A DNA stretch of 64,000 nucleotides from Ruminococcaceae bacterium UBA7127 (GTDB lineage: Bacteria; Bacillota; Clostridia; Oscillospirales; Acutalibacteraceae). The position numbers and the translations under genes were made by a program. Positions 34,641 through 44,094 of the stretch are shown here, in pieces; positions within the stretch are counted from its first letter, which is position 1, and every line of letters begins with the position of its first letter. The notes under the pieces were generated by a model. The model was not told where the DNA came from and did not search any database. It saw only the letters and a list, made by a program, of their open reading frames with translations. The stretch is from assembly GCA_002493005.1 (NCBI GenBank), contig DKXL01000021.1:3587-67586 (forward strand), read 5' to 3'.

Positions 34641-36623
34641 TTAACCCCCGAGCATAGATTTGAATTCTTCTTCGGAAAGAATTGTAATTCCAAGCGTTTG
34701 AGCCTTGGTGAGTTTGCTTCCTGCTTCTTCCCCTGCAAGAACATATGAGGTCTTTTTTGACACCGAGGAGCTTGTTTTGCCTCCGTTTTGTTCAATTATT
34801 TTTGTCGCTTCACTGCGTGTCATTGTGGGCAGTGTTCCCGTAAGCACAAAGGTCTTTCCAGCAAAAATTCCTCCATCCGTCTTTTTGACAGATGGTTTCA
34901 TTTTTAGTCCCAATGATTTGAGGTCTGATATAAGCTCTTTTGTGCTTGGAAGTGAAAAGTAGTTTTCTATACTGATTGCCATTATAGAGCCAAAACCGTC
35001 AATGGCTTCAAAGTCAACGGCTTTTGCGTTCATTATATCATCAATAGATTCAAAATTCTCACAGATAAGTTTTGCCGCCTTTAGTCCTATGTTGCGTATT
35101 CCGAGAGCATACACTAAGCGGTAAAGCTCATTGTCTTTTGATTTTTCTATAGAAGAAATAAGATTTTGCGCAGATTTTTCTGCCTTTCTTTCAAGAGCAG
35201 AAATATCATCAGCTGTCAGTCTGTATAAATCAGCCGGAGATTTGATGAGTTCTTCATTCAAAAGCTGTTCGAGCACAGCCGGACCCAAGCCGTCGATATC
35301 CATTGCATCACGGCTGACAAAATGAATAAGGTGGCGCATAAGCTGAGCAGGGCAATCGGTGTTTGTACAACGGATTGCCGCCTCATTTTCGTCGTTTTGA
35401 ACAGGACTTCCGCACGAAGGACAAACGGTAGGAAATTCAAAAGGAACAGCATTCTCTGCGTGCTCTTTAACCGAAAGCACTTCGGGGATAATCTCGCCTG
35501 CTTTTCGGATGATTACGGTGTCGCCCACACAAATTCCCTTTTCGTCGATAAAATCCTTATTATGCAAGGTTGCGCGGCTGACAGTTGTGCCTGCAAGCAA
35601 CACAGGTTCAAAGTTGCCGACGGGAGTGAGGACTCCTGTTCTGCCGACATTAATTTCTATGTTAAACAGTTTTGTCGTTTTTTCCTCGGGAGGATACTTA
35701 TACGCTTCTGCCCATTTTGGATATTTTGCGGTACTTCCGAGAAGCTCACGGTTTGAAAAGCTGTCAACCTTAACCACTGCTCCGTCGATTGCGTAATCAA
35801 AAGTTCCGCGCATATTTCCTATGCGCTCAATCTCCTCAATCACATCATCTATATTATCATAGAGATTATAAAATGCTGTAGGAAAACCAAGCTCAGTAAG
35901 GTAATTAAGGCTTTGAACGTGGCTTGTAAGAGATGTGCCCCGTACCTGCTGAATATTAAAGATGAAAATATCAAGATTTCGGCTTGCGGTTACCTTTGCA
36001 TTTTTTTGGCGCAGAGATCCTGCCGCCGCATTACGGGGATTTTTAAAGGTTTTTTCTTCATTTTCCTCCTGCTTTTGTGTGAGGGCTTCAAAGGAAGCAA
36101 ACGACATATACACCTCACCGCGTACCTCTAAATACTCAGGTGCGTTCTCAATGCGTTTTGGCAGACTTTTGATTGTCATTAAATTTTCGGTTACATCTTC
36201 GCCTGTTGTGCCGTCACCGCGAGTTGAACCACGGACAAATACGCCGTTTTCGTATTCACAGGAAACGGAAAGTCCGTCAAACTTTGGCTCGACAACATAC
36301 TTTACATTTGGCAATGTTTCACGCACTTTTGCATCAAACTCACGAAGCTCGTCGTGCGAAAAGCTGTCGTGCAGGCTCTCCATTACGACAGTATGCGTTA
36401 CAGGAGAAAACTTTTCGCCTGCACTGCCGCCTACTCTGTTTGTAGGAGAAAGCGGTGATTTGAGTGACGGAAACTCGGCTTCCAAATTTTCAAGCTCACG
36501 CAACATTTTGTCGTACTCAAAGTCAGAAATCTCAGGCTCATCCCTGTTGTAGTATAAATTGTTATGATATTCAAGCTGTTTAGTAAGCTCTTGTACTCTA
36601 AATTTGGCATCGGTAAAATTCAT
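34641..36623 (-). CDS. ligA: LigA, NAD-dependent DNA ligase
   Basis: 660 residues, full length. It seals nicks in replication and repair using NAD. Order: Ia domain, adenylation domain with the lysine motif VEPKFDGLSVS (near residue 115), OB fold, zinc finger with four cysteines (CPSCGSP and CTNTDCPAQ), helix-hairpin-helix, and a C-terminal BRCT domain (GKTFVLTGTLPTMTRSEA). All catalytic parts are present. It is followed three bases later by the SecDF-head lipoprotein gene, an odd partner. Confidence 0.97.
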   Translation of the reverse strand: MNFTDAKFRVQELTKQLEYHNNLYYNRDEPEISDFEYDKMLRELENLEAEFPSLKSPLSPTNRVGGSAGEKFSPVTHTVVMESLHDSFSHDELREFDAKVRETLPNVKYVVEPKFDGLSVSCEYENGVFVRGSTRGDGTTGEDVTENLMTIKSLPKRIENAPEYLEVRGEVYMSFASFEALTQKQEENEEKTFKNPRNAAAGSLRQKNAKVTASRNLDIFIFNIQQVRGTSLTSHVQSLNYLTELGFPTAFYNLYDNIDDVIEEIERIGNMRGTFDYAIDGAVVKVDSFSNRELLGSTAKYPKWAEAYKYPPEEKTTKLFNIEINVGRTGVLTPVGNFEPVLLAGTTVSRATLHNKDFIDEKGICVGDTVIIRKAGEIIPEVLSVKEHAENAVPFEFPTVCPSCGSPVQNDENEAAIRCTNTDCPAQLMRHLIHFVSRDAMDIDGLGPAVLEQLLNEELIKSPADLYRLTADDISALERKAEKSAQNLISSIEKSKDNELYRLVYALGIRNIGLKAAKLICENFESIDDIMNAKAVDFEAIDGFGSIMAISIENYFSLPSTKELISDLKSLGLKMKPSVKKTDGGIFAGKTFVLTGTLPTMTRSEATKIIEQNGGKTSSSVSKKTSYVLAGEEAGSKLTKAQTLGITILSEEEFKSMLGG

Positions 36624-36721
36624 TTATGCTTCCTCACATCAAATTCTATTCATTTTGGCACTCTGCTTGTTCTGCTGTCATTATTGTCGCCATTAAAAAT
36701 TGAAATATAATTATGCGGCTT

Positions 36722-37294
36722 TTACTTAACCTGAGATGTGCCCTTTTCTCGCAGGAATGTTGATTCCAGGTCAGCAAGATGCAGCTTTACTGCAAGAGGA
36801 TAACGATCATAAGCCTGACTTATAGTGTTGCTGTTTTTATCGCCAAACTCGCCCATATGCCAGCGAATTGCCATTGCCTCGTCAATTTTGAGGTGCATTT
36901 TGCGCTCTATGAGAAATACGGACTTTTCGCCGTGACCGTAAGGGAACTGATCCTCAATTGCATAATAGGGGACCTTTTCCCATTGCCCGGTAAGCTCGTT
37001 TTTAACATTTCGGCTAGATACTTTATAAAACTGTGCCTTGCACAAGTCATGAAGCAGTCCGCAAATTGCAAAGCTTTCAATATTATCTGTATCCTCGTCA
37101 AAATGCTTTTCCATCATTGTGTTAAAAACACTTACAGAATGCATTACAAGTCCGCTCTCACAGGCACAATGATATTTGGAGCTTGCAGGCGCTGTGAAAA
37201 AATCTGTACGTTTAAGCCACTCTAAAAGCTCATCTGCTCCCTGTCGTGTTATGTGTTCGTTATATATTTCAATAAATTCTTCCTGAGGGGTCAT
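36722..37294 (-). CDS. HD-domain phosphohydrolase-like protein
   Basis: 190 residues. It has an HD metal-site pattern: a histidine in GLVMHSVSVF, the HD pair in CGLLHDLCKAQF, and later histidines in YGHGEKS and RWHMGEFGDK. Such proteins hydrolyse nucleotides or phosphoesters in the cytoplasm. GAGG precedes the ATG; a small GCGG/CCGC stem lies just before it. It is upstream of ligA with a 98-base gap. Substrate unknown; similar short HD proteins also occur in phages, but base composition here is like the neighbours. Confidence 0.8.
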   Translation of the reverse strand: MTPQEEFIEIYNEHITRQGADELLEWLKRTDFFTAPASSKYHCACESGLVMHSVSVFNTMMEKHFDEDTDNIESFAICGLLHDLCKAQFYKVSSRNVKNELTGQWEKVPYYAIEDQFPYGHGEKSVFLIERKMHLKIDEAMAIRWHMGEFGDKNSNTISQAYDRYPLAVKLHLADLESTFLREKGTSQVK

Positions 37295-37400
37295 AATAAT
37301 ACCTCCGCGGTCAACGCCGCTAAAAATTGTTTAATCTGCTGTCACTAAATTGCAGACAGAACTTATACTAATCATAATGTATAAATTATCATACAATAAA

Positions 37401-37424
37401 AAGGGCACCCGATAGGATGCCCTT
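37401..37424 (-). terminator. Terminator after ispH-rpsA
   Basis: On the minus strand AAGGGCATCC pairs with GGGTGCCCTT (one G-T pair, 4-base loop), followed by TTTATTG. It lies 12 bases past the stop. Confidence 0.88.
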
Positions 37425-37435
37425 ATAAAACTATA

Positions 37436-39427
37436 TTATTCAGCTGTTTCTTCTGTTGCTTCTTCTGCCTCAGCTTCCTTTGCAGGAGCCTGCTCCTCTT
37501 CAGGAAGAAGTGCACGCATTGAAAGACTTACACGCTTCTTGTCAAAGTCAATAGCTGTAATCTTTGCTTCAACAGTTTCGCCTACTGAAAGAACATCTGC
37601 GGGCTTTTCAATTCTCTTGTTGGCAATCTGAGAAATGTGGATAAGACCGTCAATGCCCGGAATGATGTTAGCGAATGCACCAAATGTTGTAAGACCAACA
37701 ATTGTTGCGTTTACTACTGTACCCTCAGGATACTTGTTCTTGAGGATTTCCCATGGATTGTCGTCAGCATTCTTGAAGCCGAGAGAAATCTTCTTTGTTT
37801 CTTCATTAATGTCTTTTATGTAAACATCTACTGTATCGCCAACATTAACTACTTCGCTCGGGTGCTTGATGTGAGTCCATGAAAGCTCAGAAATATGAAT
37901 CATACCGAATACGCCGCCGAGGTCAACAAATGCACCGTAGCTTGTAAGTGACTTAACAACACCGTTGTAACGCTTGCCAATCTCACAGTTCTTCCAGAAT
38001 TCCTCACGCTGAGCAGCTCTCTGCTCCTTGAGCACGCTGCGGATAGAACCGATTGCTCTTCTGCGTCTGCCGTTCTGAGAAACCTCAATAAGTCTGAAGT
38101 CAACCTCCTGACCTACCAAGCTGTCAAGACTCTCTTCACGAGTTGCAGTTGCCTGTGATGCAGGAACAAAAATTCTTGAGCCGTTGAACAGAACAATAAC
38201 GCCGCCCTTAACAGCCTCTGTAACCTTGCCTGAAAGAACCTCCTGAGTATCAGCCTTCTCCTTAAGTTCTTCCCAGCCCTTTTGAGCGTCTACTCTGCGC
38301 TTTGAAAGCATAATTGTGCCTTCCTGGTCGTTTGTCTTCATAATAAGAAGCTCAACCTCGTCGCCAACCTGAACAACATCTTCAGGCTTTGCATTAGGAT
38401 CGTTTGAAAGCTCAACAGCCGGAATGATGCCGGTCTGTTTTCTGCCAACGTCAACCTGAACTTCGTTTGGTGCTATGCTAAGCACTGTGCCCATTACCCT
38501 CTCATTTGTATTTAAGTTTTTGAGGGACTCTTCAAGCAACTCCTCAAAAGATTCTTCAACCATTGTTTCACCGGATTTAATTTCACTCATTGTATCCAGT
38601 ACCTCCTTTATTATCCTTGCCGGTGTCGATGCGCCGGCAGTTACGCCGATATTGTTGGCATTATAAACCTTGCCGCGGTCAAGCTCTTTTGCTGTTTCAA
38701 TCAACACAGTATTTTCGCACTGCCTTTTGCAAATATCAAAAAGCTTTGAGGTATTTGAGCTGTGTCGATCACCGATCACTACCATAAAATCAGATTGCTC
38801 GGCAATTACCGCCGCCTCATTTTGCCTAACTTGCGTAGCATTACATATTGTATCAAATATTTTTGCATTTGTACATAGTTTTTTTATCTTTTTTATACAT
38901 TTTTTCCATTCTTGTGTGTCAAATGTTGTCTGTGCAACAATTAACACGTTCTTATTATTCATTTTTAGAATAATATCTGCTAAATCATCAAGTTCTTGTT
39001 CATTATTGAAAGTATAACAGGTTGCAAGGCAATGACCGATAATGCCGCAAACCTCGGGATGATTTTTGTTGCCTGCAATCAAAACAACATCAGAATCGGG
39101 GTTTGCATCGCTGACAATTTTGTGAATCTTCTTGACAAAAGGACAGGTCGCGTCTTTGTAGCTTATTCCCCTCTTCTCAATGTCGTCAATCACTGAACGC
39201 TCCACTCCGTGTGAACGAATGACAAGAGTTGAGTCGTCTAAAATATCGTTTGGGCTGTCTACAGGAACGCATCCGCGCAGTTTAAGCTCATTAACAAGCT
39301 CCATATTATGGATTATAGGCCCGAGCGTTGACACTTTGAATCCCTGCTCAAGAAGTTCGTTTACAATATTGATTGCACGGTTTACACCAAAGCAAAAACC
39401 TGCCGAATCAGCCTTTTTTATACTCAC
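37436..39427 (-). CDS. ispH: Fused IspH (HMBPP reductase) and S1-domain protein
   Basis: 663 residues. Residues about 1-285 are IspH, the last enzyme of the MEP pathway, with its three iron-sulphur cysteines in GFCFGVNRAI, KDATCPFVKK and DTICNATQVR. From about residue 300 come four S1 RNA-binding repeats, e.g. GKRYNGVVKSLTSYGAFVDL, then GGVFGMIHISEL, and GTVVNATIVGLTTFGAFANI. An acidic tail follows. This fusion is known in Clostridia. The start is GTG inside the end of plsC (20-base overlap), with GAGGGAG upstream. It likely serves both isoprenoid synthesis and an S1-like translational role. Confidence 0.95.
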   Translation of the reverse strand: MSIKKADSAGFCFGVNRAINIVNELLEQGFKVSTLGPIIHNMELVNELKLRGCVPVDSPNDILDDSTLVIRSHGVERSVIDDIEKRGISYKDATCPFVKKIHKIVSDANPDSDVVLIAGNKNHPEVCGIIGHCLATCYTFNNEQELDDLADIILKMNNKNVLIVAQTTFDTQEWKKCIKKIKKLCTNAKIFDTICNATQVRQNEAAVIAEQSDFMVVIGDRHSSNTSKLFDICKRQCENTVLIETAKELDRGKVYNANNIGVTAGASTPARIIKEVLDTMSEIKSGETMVEESFEELLEESLKNLNTNERVMGTVLSIAPNEVQVDVGRKQTGIIPAVELSNDPNAKPEDVVQVGDEVELLIMKTNDQEGTIMLSKRRVDAQKGWEELKEKADTQEVLSGKVTEAVKGGVIVLFNGSRIFVPASQATATREESLDSLVGQEVDFRLIEVSQNGRRRRAIGSIRSVLKEQRAAQREEFWKNCEIGKRYNGVVKSLTSYGAFVDLGGVFGMIHISELSWTHIKHPSEVVNVGDTVDVYIKDINEETKKISLGFKNADDNPWEILKNKYPEGTVVNATIVGLTTFGAFANIIPGIDGLIHISQIANKRIEKPADVLSVGETVEAKITAIDFDKKRVSLSMRALLPEEEQAPAKEAEAEEATEETAE

Positions 39428-40043
39428 TTAAGTCGTGCTCCCTCATTTTTTTGATTTCATCCATAATCATATTTGACGCATTTTTAAGCTCTCGCCTGCC
39501 GCCGTCGACAGTAAGTCCCAAATCTTTAGGTGAAAGCGGTTTGCCAAAGTGAACTACACGCTTTGAGAAAAGATGCTTTGGATTACCGACTATTGTGATA
39601 CACGCAGGAACAACAGGTACCTGCATTTGCTGTGCAACAAGAGCGCAACCACTGCGAGGACGCATAAGGTCGCCGGTCTTGGTTCTGCCGCCCTCAATGA
39701 AAATTGTCATTATCTCGCCCTCTGCAATGAGGTCGGAGCCTGTCTTGATTGCAACTCCGTCGCCTGCACCGCGTTCAACAGGGAATGCGCCCAGCGCACG
39801 AATAAGACAAGCAAAGAATTTGTTTTTAAAAAGCTCAATCTTTGCCATAAAAAACAATCTGCGCTTTTTTTGAGAAAGACCGAGCAAAACGGGGTCTGAA
39901 TATGAGAGATGATTACTTGCAATTATCAAACCACCCTCTTTGGGAAGCGGCTGATCGCATATGGTTTTGTAGCGATAAAAAAGTTTAAAAATCGGCTTGC
40001 ATACCACACGTCCTACTGCGTAGAGAGCCTTAGACTGTCCCAT
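39408..40043 (-). CDS. plsC: PlsC, 1-acyl-sn-glycerol-3-phosphate acyltransferase
   Basis: 211 residues. It adds the second acyl chain to make phosphatidic acid at the inner face of the membrane. The catalytic box is NHLSYSDP (HX4D), and the substrate-binding box is FIEGGRTKTG. It shares one base with the cmk stop upstream and overlaps ispH by 20 bases. The order cmk-plsC-ispH/rpsA is a common clostridial cluster. Confidence 0.94.
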   Translation of the reverse strand: MGQSKALYAVGRVVCKPIFKLFYRYKTICDQPLPKEGGLIIASNHLSYSDPVLLGLSQKKRRLFFMAKIELFKNKFFACLIRALGAFPVERGAGDGVAIKTGSDLIAEGEIMTIFIEGGRTKTGDLMRPRSGCALVAQQMQVPVVPACITIVGNPKHLFSKRVVHFGKPLSPKDLGLTVDGGRRELKNASNMIMDEIKKMREHDLSEYKKG

Positions 40044-40711
40044 TATACATTCTCCTTTATTACAGAGATAATCTTGTTGACCGACTGTTCAAAATCAAGA
40101 TTGGTGGTGTCTACCATAACGCATCCCTCAGCAGGCTTTAACGGCGCTGTTTTGCGATGGGAATCGTTGTAATCACGCGTAATTACATCATTAAGAATGT
40201 CATCAAATTTTACATCCATTCCCTTTTCACAAAGCTCCTTGTAACGCCTTTTGGCTCTTGCCTCTGGAGATGCGGTAAGAAAAATCTTGACCTGTGCATT
40301 CGGCAGTACGACCGTACCTATATCTCTGCCGTCCATAATTACATTGTTTTTCTTTGCGATATCACGCTGTAAATCAAGCAGATATGCACGAACCTGCGGA
40401 ATTGCGGAAATTTTTGAAGCCATCATTGAAGCTCCAGGGGTACGAATGAGTCCTGACACATCTTCGCCGTCAAGCAAAACCATCTGCTCACCGTCATCAT
40501 TAAAATCCAATTCAACTTTTATTTTGTCTAACAGGTTGTCCACCTCGACTGATGCAACAGGCTCAATCGAAAGTCTGCTTGCAGCCAGACCGATTGTACG
40601 ATAAAGCGCACCTGTATCAACGTAGATATAGTCAAGCTCCTTTGCCGCTCTGCGAGCGATTGACGACTTGCCTGCACCGGCAGGCCCGTCTAACGCTACT
40701 GCGATTGACAT
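40043..40711 (-). CDS. cmk: Cmk, (d)CMP kinase
   Basis: 222 residues from the ATG at 40711 (MSIAVALDG). That start is preferred over one nine bases upstream because AAAGGA is then at a normal distance. The P-loop is DGPAGAGKSSIARRAA (around residue 9). IMDGRDIGTVVLPNA and KIFLTASPEARAKRRYKEL are family signatures. It phosphorylates CMP and dCMP in the cytoplasm. The upstream acyltransferase gene ends at 40717. Confidence 0.96.
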   Translation of the reverse strand: MSIAVALDGPAGAGKSSIARRAAKELDYIYVDTGALYRTIGLAASRLSIEPVASVEVDNLLDKIKVELDFNDDGEQMVLLDGEDVSGLIRTPGASMMASKISAIPQVRAYLLDLQRDIAKKNNVIMDGRDIGTVVLPNAQVKIFLTASPEARAKRRYKELCEKGMDVKFDDILNDVITRDYNDSHRKTAPLKPAEGCVMVDTTNLDFEQSVNKIISVIKENV

Positions 40712-40716
40712 ATATT

Positions 40717-41739
40717 TCATCCTTTCTTAACAATATACTTACTTTTTAAACACGATTTCAGCTTATAAAAAATCATTGCAAAAACAAACGCTCCGATAAA
40801 TATAATTATAGGGCTTGTAAAGTTGTACAAGGTCTGTACGGCACTGCCCATATGTGAAACTACAGGGTTTAAAATCTTAACCATCATAGGATGGATTATA
40901 TAAATCATCAACGAGTATTTTTTGCCGTAATTGCAAATTCCGACAAGAAATTTATTCGGATTGTACAAAGGATTCTTGATTACAAAACAAAATAGTGTTA
41001 TTGCAAGAAAAACTGTGCTGATGTACATTTCTTTTGATGCTGAAACGCCAAGGCTGTTAAGCATAACATACTCACAAACTGAAGTTACGGCAAATACGAT
41101 AGATAAACTTATTAATGCAAAATTTGAAGCGGAAATCTTTTCAGCTTGTCTTAAAAGTTTACCGATATAAAAGAACGGCAGTCCCGTAAAAATAAAACTT
41201 CGTGCAATTTCGATTGGCGGCCAGATGCCAAAAATCAGCTTACTGTACGAACCGATAATAATGTTGACAATTAAAAATAATGTAATCAAAACCCTGTAAA
41301 CATTCAAATTTATTTTGAATTTTGAAACGAAAATATCGCATATCATACAGTAAAGCAGTGCAAACAAAAACCAAAGATGGTCTCCCAGCTTGTCGGGAAC
41401 ATAATTAAAGAATGCAAATCGCCAAAGATTATCAAGCGTAAAGGTCTGTACAAAAAAGCTGTTGATATCGCCTGAGAAAGCCGCCGTTACTAACTGAACA
41501 CAAAAATAGAACAGAATCGCGCACACAGCAAGAAAAAGGATATGCTTAATCTGCGACTTTTTCTTGGAAATATCAGCCCTGCAATAAAAGTATCCCGAAA
41601 TTATAAAGAATATCGGTACTGCAAATCGCATTATCGGCAGAGCGTATTCCTTGGCAAAATAGCTTGTATGAATACATACAACTGCAAATGCGGATATAAG
41701 CCTTAATATGTCAACGCTGTTAATACGCTTTGTCATCAT
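40717..41739 (-). CDS. Acyltransferase family 3 membrane protein
   Basis: 340 residues with about ten hydrophobic spans. The N-terminus (RINSVDILRLISAFAVVCIH) carries the family histidine, and PIFFIISGYFYCRA with a later GDHLWFLFALLYCMI are typical of acyltransferase-3 (OatA/YrhL-like) proteins that acetylate or succinylate sugars outside the cell. The acceptor cannot be told. It sits between YhiN-type and cmk genes. Confidence 0.88.
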   Translation of the reverse strand: MMTKRINSVDILRLISAFAVVCIHTSYFAKEYALPIMRFAVPIFFIISGYFYCRADISKKKSQIKHILFLAVCAILFYFCVQLVTAAFSGDINSFFVQTFTLDNLWRFAFFNYVPDKLGDHLWFLFALLYCMICDIFVSKFKINLNVYRVLITLFLIVNIIIGSYSKLIFGIWPPIEIARSFIFTGLPFFYIGKLLRQAEKISASNFALISLSIVFAVTSVCEYVMLNSLGVSASKEMYISTVFLAITLFCFVIKNPLYNPNKFLVGICNYGKKYSLMIYIIHPMMVKILNPVVSHMGSAVQTLYNFTSPIIIFIGAFVFAMIFYKLKSCLKSKYIVKKG

Positions 41740-41751
41740 TGCTCACCGTCC

Positions 41752-42990
41752 TCATAAATATGCAGAATTTTCACCTGCAAGTCTGCCGGTGCTCCAGGCA
41801 ATTTGAAGATTAAAGCCGCCTGTGTAGGCGTCGCAATCAATTACTTCGCCTGCAAAATACAGTCCGCTTACAAGCTTGCTTTCCATTGTTTTGGGATTTA
41901 TCTCCGCAGTTTTTACACCGCCGGAAGTGACAATAGCCTCTTCTATCGGGCGAAAACCGCTTATATCAACAGTAAATTCCTTGAATATTTCGCACAGTCT
42001 GCGACGTTCCTCTTTGGATATTACATTGCATTTTTTATCAAACGGTACTCCCCATCGCTTGAGCACAGGAACAATTATTTTGCGCGGCAAAAGTTTTGAG
42101 AATGAATTTGACACATCTTTATTTGAATTTTCTCTGAACTCGTTTTGAAGTCTGCGATCAAGCTCTTCACAACTAAGCGCCGGCTTTAGGTCGATTACTG
42201 CACAATACTTACCGTCCTTAATATCGCGCAGATGTGAGCTTGCAGATAATATGACAGGCCCGCTCATACCAAAATGAGTAAAAAGCATTTCTCCAAAATC
42301 ATTGTAAACAGTTTTTTTGCTGTTTGTGTCAATAATCTTAAGCGAAATATTTTTCAGCGCAAGCCCCTGCATATCCTTACAATCGGGGTTATTACTTGTA
42401 AGCGGCACAAGGGACGGTTTTAGCTCGGTTATGGTATGTCCCGCCTGTTTGGCAAGCATATATCCGTCGCCTGTCGAGCCTGTAAGCGGATAGCTTTTAC
42501 CGCCGCAGCACACAATCACGCTGTCGGCATAGTAAGTGCCGTCTGTACATTTGACTCCGATTACGGCGCTGTCCTCGATGATTAATTCAACAGCCGAGTC
42601 GCAGACAATTTTACAGCCGTTTTGCACGGCATAGCTGTGCATTGTATCAACTACGTCAACCGCCTTGTCAGACGTCGGAAACACCCTGTTGCCACGCTCG
42701 GTTTTGGTCAAAAGCCCCTGATTTTCAAAAAATTCTATTGTATCGGCAGGAGTAAAATTGTTTATTGCCGAATAGAGAAATCGACCGTTAACCGGAACAT
42801 TTGAAATGAAGGTCTGAACATCGCAGTTATTTGCAAGGTTACAGCGGCCTTTTCCTGTTATCATAATTTTTCTGCCTACACGCTTGTTTTTTTCAATTAT
42901 TGTGACCGATGCACCAAGCAAAGAGGCTGTACCTCCTGCCATTAGCCCTGCGGCGCCTGCACCGATAATCACTACCTTTTTATTTATCAT
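41752..42990 (-). CDS. YhiN/HI0933-type NAD(P)/FAD-dependent oxidoreductase
   Basis: 412 residues, standard for the HI0933 family. The FAD-binding GAGAAGLMAGG starts at about residue 10, followed by EKNKRVGRKIMITGKGRCN, then FFENQGLLTKTERGNRVFP and VTSGGVKTAEINPKTMESK near the end with FAGEVIDCDAYTGGFNLQ. The physiological role of the family is unclear. The start overlaps the RpiR-type gene by 11 bases. Confidence 0.93.
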   Translation of the reverse strand: MINKKVVIIGAGAAGLMAGGTASLLGASVTIIEKNKRVGRKIMITGKGRCNLANNCDVQTFISNVPVNGRFLYSAINNFTPADTIEFFENQGLLTKTERGNRVFPTSDKAVDVVDTMHSYAVQNGCKIVCDSAVELIIEDSAVIGVKCTDGTYYADSVIVCCGGKSYPLTGSTGDGYMLAKQAGHTITELKPSLVPLTSNNPDCKDMQGLALKNISLKIIDTNSKKTVYNDFGEMLFTHFGMSGPVILSASSHLRDIKDGKYCAVIDLKPALSCEELDRRLQNEFRENSNKDVSNSFSKLLPRKIIVPVLKRWGVPFDKKCNVISKEERRRLCEIFKEFTVDISGFRPIEEAIVTSGGVKTAEINPKTMESKLVSGLYFAGEVIDCDAYTGGFNLQIAWSTGRLAGENSAYL

Positions 42991-43882
42991 TTGGATTTTC
43001 TTCGTCCTTTGTTACAACATCTTGGTCGTGGTTTGCATACACACCCTCACGATTCCAAACAAGCTCAAGCTGACGGAAAGTTTCTGACACGTCGTCTTTC
43101 TTTTTGAGAACAGTTGCCACAATCAGCGCATTAATCAAGCTGAGCGGTGCTACAAGCGAGTCTACGATTGACGCCATATCACTGCGTGCAATCAGAATTG
43201 AATCGGCGCTTTCTACAAGCGGAGAACCCATACTGTCTGTTATTGCGATAGCGTGCGCTCCTCTTGAACGTGCAAAATTCATTGCCTCAACAGCCATTGT
43301 GCTGTAACGAGGGAATGAAATTCCGATAAGCACATCTCTGTCGGTAATTTTAAAAATATGCTCATATGTAGCGGTGTGGCTGCTGTTTGTGATAACGCGC
43401 ACATTATCAAAAATGAGTTCAAAATAATAGCCCAAAAAATTTGCGATTGCAGCAGTAGAACGAACGCCGAAAATATAAATTCGGTTTGCGTTGCAGATTG
43501 CATCAACAGCCTTGTTAAAATCCTCATGAGAGGTTTCGTCGATAGTTCTGCGGATTTTTTCTATATCCTGACTCAGCACGCTGTCAAGAACGTTGTCGTT
43601 GCCGATACGGTTTGAAGTAACCTCAATTCGCTGAACGGATGTTAGCTTGTTTCGTATCATTTCCTGCATTGCTTTTTGCAGTTTTGGATAGCCGTTGTAT
43701 CCAAGCTCTGTTGCGAAACGCACTACTGTACTCTCTGACACACCTACGGTTTCGCCGAGTTTTGATGCAGTCATAAAAGCGGCTTTGTCGTAGTGCTCCT
43801 CAATATATAAAGCAATTCTCTTTTGACCTTTAGAGAATGTTTTCATCATTAAATCTATTCTTGTTAATAAATGTGTAACCAT
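42980..43882 (-). CDS. MurR/RpiR-family transcriptional regulator
   Basis: 300 residues. An N-terminal helix-turn-helix domain (LGETVGVSESTVVRFATELG) is followed by a C-terminal SIS sugar-phosphate domain (IFGVRSTAAIANFLGYYF, then IGISFPRYSTMAVEAMNFAR). Family members sense sugar phosphates. It heads the operon running to ispH-rpsA, with its own promoter at 43922-43950, and is divergent from hisHF. The target is unknown. Confidence 0.92.
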   Translation of the reverse strand: MVTHLLTRIDLMMKTFSKGQKRIALYIEEHYDKAAFMTASKLGETVGVSESTVVRFATELGYNGYPKLQKAMQEMIRNKLTSVQRIEVTSNRIGNDNVLDSVLSQDIEKIRRTIDETSHEDFNKAVDAICNANRIYIFGVRSTAAIANFLGYYFELIFDNVRVITNSSHTATYEHIFKITDRDVLIGISFPRYSTMAVEAMNFARSRGAHAIAITDSMGSPLVESADSILIARSDMASIVDSLVAPLSLINALIVATVLKKKDDVSETFRQLELVWNREGVYANHDQDVVTKDEENPNDK

Positions 43883-43921
43883 TGTTATATTACCTCTGCA
43901 TAAATCAATATACTAAATTTA

Positions 43922-43950
43922 ATTTTATCACAATGATATATATAATTCAA
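43922..43950 (-). promoter_or_regulatory. Sigma-A promoter for the RpiR-to-ispH operon
   Basis: Minus strand: TTGAAT (43950-43945), 17-base spacer, TAAAAT (43927-43922), 40 bases upstream of the ATG. Confidence 0.65.
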
Positions 43951-44010
43951 TAACAGAAACGCTAAATTTTTTTGAATTTTAATTTAATTTGCAAGCCCAA
44001 TTACTTTTTC

Positions 44011-44039
44011 TTGCATAAGCATACTTTGTGTGATAAAAT
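44011..44039 (+). promoter_or_regulatory. Sigma-A promoter for hisHF
   Basis: TTGCAT (44011-44016), 17-base spacer, TAAAAT (44034-44039). A short stem ACACC / GGTGT (44051-44070) lies in the leader. No histidine-codon leader peptide or T-box pattern was seen. Confidence 0.6.
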
Positions 44040-44094
44040 AATCACAGCAAACACCAAATTACTTAGGTGTGCACGCATAGAATGGAGTAAAAAT

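Noticed and set aside
44040..44094. Histidine leader peptide or T-box before hisH
   Set aside because: The leader is only about 50 bases, has no run of His codons and no T-box core; only a 5-bp stem is visible.
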